From Azolla caroliniana (lineage: Eukaryota; Polypodiophyta): a DNA stretch of 64,000 bases. Where the stretch lies: the NCBI GenBank assembly GCA_043228905.1, contig JBHGNT010000013.1, positions 496,001-560,000 of the forward strand, written 5' to 3'. The notes beneath the pieces are model-generated. The model saw only the letters and a program-made list of their open reading frames with translations, was not told where the DNA came from and did no database searches. Position 1 is the stretch's first letter; every line of letters begins with the position of its first letter. The translations under genes were made by a program, and so were the position numbers. Below, piece after piece: positions 33,535 through 43,930 of the stretch.

Positions 33535-35151
33535 AGCTCCCCTCTGTAATTTCTCAGCCTGCCCCTCCAATATCCCTCTACCTCCATCTCCTTTTACTTC
33601 TCATTCAGCCTCCAGTGCCCCTACTCCTCCAATGTGCATGCTTTGAGACCTTAAAACATGACATAATAGAAGTAATTTGAAAATTCCTTCAAAAATCCCC
33701 ATTTAAAATATGGGAATCTCTAGCTCAGAGAGTGGATGGGCGACACATTGAGGATGCTCGAAGCTCTAAACACATGGTCAGGGTCATCAAGCCATGGCTA
33801 GCCATCAATCTGAAGCAAATTTGGAGTTACAATCGAGAACAACTGTTTTAGCACAAACTTGAATTACGAGGTCTAAACCACAACTGGAGGAGAAACATAG
33901 ACAACTTGAAGAGAGGATGGCCACACAAGCAAGGGTAATCTCAGCAAGCAAAGCCAAGTTCGACGTAACGATGACGGAAATAGAAGAATTCAAGCAGAAG
34001 ACACACCAAGTTCTTGGCCAAACATTGTCAATAAAGAAACCCCACATGTGAACTCTTGGAACTCCTTCCCTGGGGAAGCACTTCAGCTCACGAGTAATGA
34101 GCACAGTCAGAGGCTGAAACGAGCCAAAATCATCATAATACAAGGATTGATTGCTGCACCTAGAGCGAGATATCCTTGTATTATGCCTCACCTCCTACCC
34201 AAGGCCAAATTGGAAGTAGGCGATAAACCACAGAAGAACCACTAAAGCAAACGCATTTCTTCAGGTTTAGTTTCTTGCCATTCCTAAATGGTTTGCACTT
34301 CAGAACATAGAAGAGTTCTTGAATGTCCGAATCGAGGATGACAAGACCACATAGCATAAAGACAAATTTTTTTACTTGTTCGAAAACTATTGCCACTACA
34401 TAAATCCTCAGTCTTGAGAGCATTACAAGCAATCGAAAGCTAACAGCCCAGACCAACATTCAGCTTCAGACCCATATTTGAGCACCCATGTGCATGAGAG
34501 CAAGGCATCCCATCATGTTGTTGATGCATTCACATGCTCACATGACGAAAACAGAAACATGTTTCTAAGGCAGAATATTGAGAAGAAGAAGAAGAAGACA
34601 ATCCTGAGACCAGAAATTTGTGGAGTAAGGCAGAATATTGAGGAGAAGAAGAGAACATGTCACCAATGCAGACTTGATCAGCCTGAGACATGTCACATTG
34701 CAATCCAGGAACTCCTAAAAGGGTCACCATTCTTGCACATATTCGAATCAGATGCCTAGCTACAACAAGATCCTACATTCTTATTTTGATTTCATTTCAG
34801 CTAGCTACTGTGTGAAAGCTTGGAGATCACATGGCTCATTATGCCCTTCCTTTCTTCTTTTTTAATCCTCTGTGCAGGAGAACAGAGCAACCATCATCAT
34901 CTCTCATGTTAAGATTTACAATGAAATTTGGCAGGGAACTTGACCTTGAGCCAGGATCGATGAATATCGCTCTCATCGAAGCTTCCGACAACCTCCTCGA
35001 CAAAGTATTGGGTGGGGTTGAAGATGCGGCTCTCCGCGATCGGAGCAGGGATGGGATGCTGCGCAGTAGTTGCTGTTGCCATTACCGCTGAGGATGATCC
35101 AGCATCCAAGATCGCTTCAAGGTAACCATCGATCCAATCATTCCCTGCCAT
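28005..35151 (-). CDS. SPS: Sucrose-phosphate synthase (13 exons, complete)
   Basis: Cytosolic enzyme making sucrose-6-phosphate from UDP-glucose and fructose-6-phosphate, the controlled step of sucrose synthesis. Exons from 5': 34945-35151, 33386-33475, 32881-33116, 32710-32773, 31936-32634, 31722-31844, 31507-31638, 30956-31132, 30058-30111, 29894-29956, 28875-29765, 28388-28515, 28005-28275. Phases close and give 1044 residues, the family's usual size. Seen: N-terminus [42 protein letters not shown] with Ser about 155-156, at the position of the regulatory Ser158 of spinach [43 protein letters not shown]; and EPFGLTLIE at 586-594, the E-X7-E motif of GT4 glycosyltransferases. The C-terminal third is the SPP-like domain ([13 protein letters not shown]... 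to [15 protein letters not shown]). Intron 10 appears to start with GC. Intron 11 holds a SINE and intron 1 a long CT tract. Confidence 0.95.
28640..28826 (-). mobile_element. tRNA-derived SINE, copy 2, inside intron 11 of sucrose-phosphate synthase
   Basis: Read on the minus strand it starts GAGATGGATGTAGC, carries an A-box-like TAGCTTTGTTAGTAAGG and a B-box-like AGTTCAACTG, and then matches copy 1 (16195-16421) along its length, including TTACATTCCACAGTG and AACAACTTACCAGCAGGGTAA. Its 5' end abuts a (CT)n tract on the + strand, that is (GA)n in its own sense, as in copy 1. It lies in the same orientation as the host gene, wholly within the 359-bp intron. Confidence 0.7.
28825..28872. repeat. 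(CT)n/(CA)n compound microsatellite at the intron 11 donor of SPS
   Basis: CT repeats (28825-28856) and CA repeats run up to the intron's 5' splice site (GTATGTGTGTG on the minus strand). Read through the splice site it would encode an artificial Cys-Val and Arg-Glu repeat. Confidence 0.9.
33485..33532. repeat. (CT)n microsatellite in SPS intron 1
   Basis: 24 CT units, about 10 bases from the exon 2 acceptor. In gene orientation it is a GA run just before TTACTGCAG. Confidence 0.95.
33700..34800. other. Non-coding body of SPS intron 1 with possible old retroelement sequence
   Basis: Plus-strand stretches read loosely like Gag-type protein ([20 protein letters not shown] near 34275-34335), but stops are frequent and I could not assign a family. 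A 60-bp tandem duplication (AAGGCAGAATATTGAG at 34567 and 34627) lies inside. It accounts for the unusual length of this intron (1469 bp). Confidence 0.3.
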
Positions 35152-35400
35152 CTCCTCTGTTTATCTCTCTCTCTCTCTCTCTCTCTCTCTACCTCTCTAC
35201 CTCTCCTGTGATCACAGGAAAGAAGGAAGGAAGGATGATGATGACTATAAGTCTATAAGCCCCAAGAAGAAGCAGGAAAGCCCAAAAAAAAAGCAAAAAG
35301 CAAAAAAGCAAAAAAGCAGAAAGGCAAAAAAGCAAAAAGCAGAAAGGCAAAAAGCAAAAAGCAGAAAGGCAAAAAAGCAAAAGCAGTCTCCGGTCCCGCG
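35152..35400. promoter_or_regulatory. 5' UTR / proximal promoter of sucrose-phosphate synthase, repeat-rich
   Basis: Directly upstream of the ATG (minus strand) lie a CT tract (about 35164-35192) and an AGCAAAAA/AGAAAGGC minisatellite (35283-35390). In the gene's sense these are GA-rich and T-rich leader-like sequences. No TATA box could be placed with confidence. Confidence 0.4.
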
Positions 35401-38400
35401 ATACATGAATGTCATCCACCGTAAAGCAAATCGACCCTTTTTCTCTCGTTGTATTAAAAACTACTTTTGAATGAAATGAGCTCATTTCCATTAGAATATG
35501 TATAATATCCAACACAATGCTCGTGGAAAAAGCGATCTGCTGAAGTACAGATGTCTAGTCATGTATACAGTGTTGTGGTTGGATCCACCAACGTGTCATC
35601 AATCGTAACCTTCTTCCATCTTGGCAAACTCAAATTTCCAAGGTTCGACTTTAATAGTTTCAACCGATTTTCGTCGAATCAATAAAGTAACGTGCCGAAG
35701 GAGAAGTCCTCATATACTATGGATGTGACTAAGTGACTAATGTCCACATTGCCAAATATTAAAGCATTTGGAAATTGGCCGGTATGCAAAGTTGCTTGTT
35801 GACGTGAATAAACCAAATAAGATGCCAGAATATCCCCTTCCCAACCCAAATAAGCATAAGAACAAATATCTACAAATCCAATATCTCTATATTTAACACA
35901 TGAGAATGTTGCCTAGATGTGATATCAAAACATCTATGATAAAGCATTTGATAGCTTTGATATGAAATATTCTATATGTTAGGGGCCTTTATTAATAATG
36001 TTCAATTTTCATCCAACTCCTTCCTTCCATGATGGCCATTGGAAGGAATAGCAACCAAAATTGTGATAAATGAATAGGAAATATGTACCTTTCTTTGAAA
36101 GAACTAGACAATTTACATACCCATCCAATTTCTATCAAGGTAGTCTCTAGATAGGTTCATACTTCTATTTATTTTTCCAAAAAGAACACTAGTTCGCATT
36201 AGTTAGCAAACAGGTTCATACTTCTATTAGAAGAACACACATAAAAGTTTCAATATAAACCATTGCTTCAAGCGTTAATTAATGTGTGATCTTTAGCGGT
36301 GATTATCATTGGTTTGTACTTTGTTGAATTGTAAATTAGTTGTTTATCATTGTTTAATTATCCCCCTTTTTTTTTAATGTACTGTCTTTTAGTAATGTTG
36401 TGTATTGTCTATCTCTCTCTATTCTTCCTCACACACATATACAAATCATACACAATCTATTTACCTTTGTTGTCCATATATGTGACCATCTATAAAAAAA
36501 TACTCTTAGCTCTCTATAGGTTCTCAACGCATCGAGCCTAGTTAGTGAATAAAGCACAAGTAGTTCAAACTTGTATGAAGGGCAAAGCCACAAAAATGAA
36601 GCCATGATATGGAATATTGATTTCAGGTTGTGTGCACTTCGATTTTCACCATTTTTTATGGCATGCCTCAATCTTATTCTTTTTTTTTTATTTGATTGAC
36701 AGGCATTGAGATATTACTTCACACGGGGTTTCTATTATATTTAAGATTAGAAAATCATGCATGTCTTTTTACTCATTCTTAAAGCCTAAACACATGTTTA
36801 TTATGTAAGCTTCTCAAAGACACTTTCTATATATCTTGACAAAGCTTCAAATTCATTATAATGAGCATTGCTCACATGAATTTGAAAGTCATGCTTTTGG
36901 CAGGGAGAGAGTTATGGCATGTGGTTGTCAATAATAAAATTGCATTGGGGTATTTTAGTTGTTGTGGCGTGAAGTAGGAAGTGAAGGTTTTGACCACCAT
37001 GTTTTGAGGGGTAAGACACTGATTAAGAGAAATAACCCATCAATTCCAAAACCTAACTCTACCCTTTTCAAGTTTGCTATCAAATTGTACATTGTAACAA
37101 AAAACAATTAAACTGTAGTAGGAACTTGTCATGATAGTAATCAACTTAGGCTTTTGAAATTAATAATCTATTTTTGGGTAAACTATAACATGATGTTTTC
37201 ACATTTATTGGATAGAAAATCTTCACTTTTAACTTTTCAAATGGAATGGTGTTTATCTCCCACCACCATATCATGACTTGCACTTAGGTAGAAAACAAGT
37301 TGACAAAGCATTCATTGGATTGTGAATGCAAATCATATGTTTGTATTTGTACGAGACTCTCATGGTTAAGGTTTCATTGAAAACCCTTTGTAATTTAGGA
37401 AGGTCAACACAAAACCACATAATCCATCAATGGGGGCTCTTAACATTTGTTTCCATCTCTTACGAGGTTGATTCAAGTTCTTTGTGTGCGTTGCGATGCC
37501 CTTAGTTCTATAAAAGGGATTTCTCATTAACAATTATTATGAGTATTCGATGATTATATGAACTTAAGCTAATCAATTTGATTCCAACAATCAAGCATTT
37601 ACTATACACGAAGATCAAATTGAAAATATAAAATAAATCATAATAACCTTAGAAACTCAACTCAAGCCCCAATGATCAAGCATCTATGATACATGGAGAT
37701 CATACATTTGAATGACCGCAATCAAATATCTTTGAGCAAACAATACAAACGTAAAGGAAAAGAAAAGAAAAAAAGAAAAAAAGAAAAAGAGAAAGGTGAA
37801 GTGGTCTACCTTGAAGCCCTTGTCCTCATATAGAGGACATGAGTTTAAGTTCAGCAATAAAATATAATGTGAAGTTTGCAACCTTTACATTTGTACCAAT
37901 GATGACATACACCAAAGGAGTAGGGATCCCAACACATGGATCATGGAAATGCAATTCTTCATCGACCTAAATCTCCTTCTCATGGGTATGAACAAAGATG
38001 AATGTGTTGCACCTTGTAATTTGTAAGTGGAACTTCTCCGTTTTTTTATGACACACTCTACCACAAGGGGTACGATGGCATTTGGCTATTAATAATTACA
38101 TTAGAAGGTGAGACACGTGTAGGCATCATCTCATATGTACTTGTGGCAGCACAGTTTTGATCATCATTGGGCGTGTAGGCATAATGCAAGTAGTTGTCAC
38201 TGTGCACATAGGCATTCTATTTTTGAGATCCAACCATTGCCCTCATCCTCAATAGTACGAGAAGTCCATCATGTGTTCCATAATGGTAATAAAATTTCGA
38301 AGTGGGTTATAATCGAGACTTCAAGATGATGGCTTTGCTCATGTAGAAGAACATTGGGAAGAACTAACTCCTCAAAAGATTCACACCCCATATGTTTACA

Positions 38401-38710
38401 CCATCAAACAAATACACCCTTGGAGTCTTAATCAGATGTTGTCACTAAACGATGCATCATGGCAATCAAAGGGTGACACAAGCTTGTCACGAAATGTGTC
38501 CCTAACAATTACTATTCCAACTTTGTGGTGAATGTTGGTGGCCATTCATGTTTTTGTTTTCATTCCCAGTAGAGAGAGCCTCTAGCCCACACACGTACCA
38601 TGTGTTTGTTCATCCAACAAAATCCTCATAATATGGTCGACGATGTAAATTAGTTAAGCTATAGGATAAGTACGGAGAGAGGAAAAGTAAGGGAAATTAA
38701 GAAAGTATTC
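35400..38710. other. Divergent intergenic region between SPS and the first PPR gene
   Basis: AT-rich DNA, no gene or transposon domain recognised. A short A/G-rich run at 37757-37795. The short open frames have no motifs. Confidence 0.45.
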
Positions 38711-38711
38711 G

Positions 38712-39118
38712 TCCAATAAAATCTTCAAAGATACAATACAAAACGATATGATATGATACAATAGTACAATGCAATACAATATACAATACAATATATATAC
38801 AAATACCCATACATATACAGTTATATGTACATATATGTACATGCAGTAGTACCTTTGGGAGGGGTATTTCTGTAAATATCCAAGTCAAGCTTCCTCTTCT
38901 ATTCTCTTACGATAATACAATACGATACGATACGATACGATACAATGCAATACGATATACAATACAATGCAATGCAATACGATATACAATATATATATAT
39001 ATAAATACGTATACATATACGGTTATATGTACATACATATATGTACATGCAGTAGTACCTTTGGGAGGGGTATTTCTGTAAATATCCAAAAGTCAAGCTT
39101 CCTCTTCTGTTCTCTTAC
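38712..39118. repeat. Direct duplication of about 200 bp upstream of the first PPR gene
   Basis: Two units (about 38712-38910 and 38912-39118, offset 206 bp) share an ATACAATACGATACG-type pentanucleotide tract, ATATATATA, TATATGTACATG, CAGTAGTACCTTTGGGAGGG and CTTCCTCTTCT. The second unit ends about 70 bp before the proposed start codon. Confidence 0.88.
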
Positions 39119-39189
39119 CTTCTTCTTCTTCCCCTGCTCTGCGCTCTGAGCTCCTCTGCTCCTGCTCCTGCTCCTGCTTTGATTGCTTC

Positions 39190-42100
39190 ATGGAGCTCCT
39201 CCTGCCATCTTCCTCCTCCTCCCCTGTAACCCTAAACCCTCGGACCCCTTCCTCAACCCTTTCTTCCAAGGTCCCCATTCTTCCTTCTCTTTTGGAAGCT
39301 CCCATAGATTCCTCGCTTTGGTTCTGCCGGGAATTCTCTTTCACTATGGCTTCTTTTCTTTTCTCTTCATTTGATTTGTTTTCCTATGCAGCAGGCACGC
39401 TCTTTACATAGCAGAGAAAACCTCGAGCTCTTGTCCCCGGTTCCATCTATCGGAGATTCTCTCAAAGAACTTCTTTCTGTTGGTACAGCAAATGGGAAAG
39501 ATTACAGGCAAGGTTACCTGCTAGTTGTAATCATTTTCTTTCTTTTTCTATCCTCTAAACATCATTTGTTCTGCGTTTGTATGAAGGTCTGGTCCTAGTT
39601 ATGGGACGGTTTCGCTGGAAGAGACACGTGGGACTTTATCATTAACTGATACATTGAAGATGATGAAGCTACAGGCAGAAGAAGAACGAGGGTTCTCTAT
39701 TTCAATGACAACTAGTCAGGTATTTTTCCACCTTCTAGAAAGATGTATCAGCCAGAAAAGCATAGAAAATGCTAGGGCTATTCATTGTCTTATAATCGGC
39801 TTCGGGTTAGATACTGATGCTTTTCTAGTCAGCCACCTTATTCGCATGTTTGCTTTTTTTACGAGGCTACCTGAAGCTAAGCAAGTGTTTAATAAATTGG
39901 CCGAACCTAATGTATTTTCATGGAATGCTATCATTTCAGCCCATGTTAAGCTTGGGCACAATGAGATGGCAATTAACCTTTATCATGAAATGCTAAATTT
40001 GGGCATAAAACCAAATGGACATGTTTTTGTAGAGGTTTTGAAAGCCTTATCATACATGGGAGATCTAGAAGAATGTAAGATAATTCATGGATTTATTGTT
40101 GAAAGTGGAATTGAGTTGGATGTATACATCGCGAACACGCTTATAGATATATATGGGAATTGTAGGAGTAGTCTAGATGATGCTTTTAGGGTCTTTAGCA
40201 GGTTGGAGACGAGAGATATTGTGTCATGGAACACATTAATTATGGCCTGCAGTCGGTATGGGTATGTTCAAGAGGCCTTCTGTCTTTTTAAACGATTGTC
40301 GTTAGACAGATTAGAACCGAACCACATCACATTCTTAAGCATTTTGAAGGGCAAGTCATTGGAAATCGGGCTGAATTCAGGCATGCAGATCCATGCCTAT
40401 GCTATCCAGTATGGTCTGGAAAGTAACAGGCTTGTTGGTAACAGTCTCATTAGCATGTATGTGAACCGCTGCTCTTTTAAGGATGCATGCTTACTTTCTG
40501 AAAAGCTACCAAAGAGGAATCATGTAACGTATAATACATTGATTGCTGGTTGTGCACAATATGGATATGGTGAGGTTACGTTGCAGCTTTTTCAGAGTAT
40601 GATATATGAGGGTATAGAACCAGATTGTTACACATTTGTTAGTTTCCTGAAAGGATGTGTAAAGTTAGGCTTTCTTAATGAGGTTATGTGGGCTTACAGC
40701 TACATAGTTGAAGGTACGTTTGAAGTTGACAACTATATTGCCAGTACCCTTGTCAGTGTTTTGATGAAGCATGGAAAGTTAGACGATGCACAGAGGGTAT
40801 TCGACTTATCAAGGAAGGAAAACATTGTAATCTGGAGTGCTTTGATAGATGGGTATGTACAAAGTGGATGCACTGCAGAGGCTTTTAACTTGTTTGACAA
40901 GATGAAGCACCAGCATGGAATGAATCCCGGTCCAGTGACATATGCGTCACTGTTGAAAGCTTGTCCATGCCTACACCAAAATGGCAAATGGATTCATTCT
41001 CAAATAATTGAAGATGCAATTGAATCAGATCAATTTGTTGCTAGCAGTCTTATTGATATGTATGTTAGATGTGACAATCTTAAGGATGCATGCATAATTT
41101 TTGAAAGGTTGGATCATTGCAATATTGTGGTATGTAGCGCACTTATCATTGGACTTACTAGGCAAGGCCATGGTCATAAAGCTCTTATGTTGTTTGATCA
41201 AATGAGACAACAAAATAACTTGTATATAGATGAAGTTGCATACGTGAACATTATAAATGCATGCTCAGAAGTTTCAGCTCTTGTTAAAGGCCGACAGGCT
41301 CATGCCCACATTATTGAAAATGGGTTATTGTGTGATGCGTTTGTTGGTAGTTCTCTCATTGATATGTATTCAAATTGTGGGAGCTTTGATGATGCATACA
41401 GTGTGTTCAATTTACTCAACACACAGACAACGGTCACATGGAATGCAGCCATTTCCGCATGTGCTCGGCACAACGAGTATAGATTGGCTGAAAAACTTTT
41501 CAAGGATATGGTACAATCAGGATTACAACCAGAAGAAGTCACTTTCATATGCGTTCTTTCAGCATTTAGCAGAGCAGGTCTAGTCGACAAAGGTTGCCAC
41601 TACTTGAGATTGATGATCACGAGTTTTGGCATGTCACCAACCTTGGAACATATGAACTCAATGGTTGACATTCTTTCCCATGCAAAGAAGTGGGAGGAGG
41701 CAGAAGATTTACTTGAAACTATCCCATTTCATTGCAACAGTGTGGGTTGGATGTCTCTGCTCAGTTCCTGTAGAACATACACTACTTTAAGCTTAGGGAA
41801 ACGATGTTTCAGTTATGTTGTTGTAATGGATCCTTCAAAAGCTTCAGGATATGTTCTAATGTCCAACATATATGCACGTTCTGGTATGTTGGAAAATGCA
41901 GAGAAGATAGATGAGCTGAGACTATCTGCAAATGGATGGAAGAAACCAGGAAAGGCATTCATTGAGGTTGACAATCTTGTGCATGATTTCTCGGTAGAAG
42001 AGAGAGATCATCCGCGCAACAACGAAATTCGTGAAAAGCTAAAAGGTTTGAGTGCACAAATGAAGCAGGAAGGTTATAAGCCATGTGTGGAGTTAGTATT

Positions 42101-42347
42101 AGGTCCATTATCTGCAGAAGAGAAGGAGGATGCCTTGAATGGACATTGTGAGAAATTAGCTGTAGCATTTGGGCTAATTAGTACACCGCAAGGCACTACC
42201 ATTAGGATTGCAAAGAACCTTCGTATGTGTGTAGATTGTCACTCAGCAACAAAGGCTATATCAAAGATTGAACTGCGTGAAATAATTATTGCTGATACAC
42301 ACTGTATACATAAATTTAATAATGGAATATGTTCTTGTTGTGATTAA
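39190..42347 (+). CDS. PLS-class pentatricopeptide repeat protein with E and DYW domains
   Basis: PPR proteins bind organelle RNA; DYW-type ones usually perform C-to-U editing in mitochondria or plastids. The certain part is the uninterrupted frame from ATG 39660 to TAA 42347. It has tandem 31-36-residue repeats (for example DIVSWNTLIMACSRYGYVQE, WNAAISACARHNEYRLAEKL), an E domain (GYVLMSNIYARSGMLENAEK) and a DYW deaminase signature HCEKLA ... CVDCH. The frame is open back to 39585. I propose two upstream exons, 39190-39270 (Ser-rich, transit-peptide-like MELLLPSSSSSPVTL) and 39392-39507, joined to 39587. The second intron would be GC-AG (AG|GCAAGG). Total 985 residues. The last residues are ICSCCD instead of the usual CSCGDYW, so the name-giving tripeptide is lost. 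It is convergent with a related PPR gene. The upstream exons are inference. Confidence 0.88.
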
Positions 42348-43930
42348 GACTTACTTGCGTACAAACAAAAAAAAAAGCCAACCGATACGCCTAGTACAAG
42401 AACATTTGCCTAAATAGACACTATTCCCTATGCATGCTGCAGCAGGCTCCTAGCATTTAAGCTGTCCCGACCAGGGAAAATTCTGAAGGATATATGTGGT
42501 TCGTAAATTGATTCAACAAAGATTGTTACTCTATAAAGAGGGGGGGGACAAAGCCCATTTCCCACAGGTTACCATCATTTTTTTATTTTAATAAAGGAAC
42601 AGCTAATGCGTTTTAGATAATGGTACAAAATCCCTACTTGCATTGTATATATACTGCTGTGGATAGAAAGAATAGTGTCGCAGCAAAATGCAGCCTAAGA
42701 TAACTGTCATAAAAGTCAGAAAACAATAAGAGCAAAATTCGTAGAGGAAGCCACATCTATGTACAAGAGTGTGCTCTCAGCTTCCATCAGTTTTAATGGA
42801 AATAAGAGTTATTTTCTCCCCTCCCCACTCACACATGGAACTTTTAACCGAGAACACCAGTAATGTTGATTGTCCACTCGCCTATGACATGAAGACAGAT
42901 TTCCTCAGAGGTCCATAAACTTCTGTGATTGATGTTGGGTTTTGGATCAAATTAGAACTCTTCAACAAGGTTCTTGGTGATTCTATTAGTATTTCCATGT
43001 GCATCCTTAAAGTGGATTGTAATGACTGTAGTGTATGAGGGTTTGGTTCAATATAACATGTAAGTATTTTTGTGAACTTCTTTCTCCATGTGACACAGTC
43101 ACTGTATGTCACAATGTGCATCCGTATTATTGTCTCTAAGTCTTCAATTTTCCCCCAAGACAGTGTTTAACATAATCTTACTGTGTTCGATAAATACATT
43201 TAAATCACACAGCAAAGTGACTTGAATCAAAAGATTGTTAAACTGGAAGGTTCATAAATTCTATGACAACTGAGGAAATGCAAATTTGCCTGTTAAGTCT
43301 GACAAAAAACATCATGTTTGCATTATAGAAGTATCCATTAACTTTCTGGATTCATGAACCTGTGTTATCGAGAGCAACCTGTGTCTTTCAGAGCGCACAT
43401 GAATCTCTATAAATTCCTCCACGATGATGATACAAGTGAGGTTATACATCAACAATAGAGACCATGAAGGTCTTCATGCACATTACCAGACCTCAAAGTT
43501 CTACATCACTGCAACAGAAAATTCCATTTAACATGTGCATATTTCATGCAATGTCGTGACTATCTCTTTATGCCATATGTTTATTGAGGACTCCTTTTGA
43601 AATACAATCCACACAACAAGAGATTCAGATTGGGTTATGAATTGTACAAGGGTTCGGATTGTGCAATACAGGGTTGTTTAATTGAACAAGGAGTATACAG
43701 TGTTGTCAAAAATAAGATTTGAAGTAGATTAAGGCTCTATTTTGTGTGAATGTGAACCTTAAAGATCAAATTTGTACTTCTCTCTTGTTCTGAAGATTTA
43801 TTGATATTACAAAATAAATATGAATGAATAATAAAATCAATAAGCTCTCTGCAACTCTAGAAATCACCATAGTTGCTCCTAACTGGAAAAGGCTCTTGCT
43901 ACATACAGGTGAACTATTTCCACTGGACAA
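42348..43930. other. Convergent intergenic region between the two PPR genes
   Basis: Probably the 3' UTRs of both genes. No further coding feature seen. 42360-42400 might still resemble old coding sequence but has stops. Confidence 0.45.

Noticed and set aside
35283-35390. CRISPR-like regular repeats
   Set aside because: AGCAAAAA/AGAAAGGC units have no unique spacers and the genome is a plant's. It is a minisatellite.
39654-39659. Start of the DYW PPR at 39654
   Set aside because: That codon is TTG; the first ATG codons in this frame are at 39660 and 39663, and splice evidence suggests an earlier exon start.
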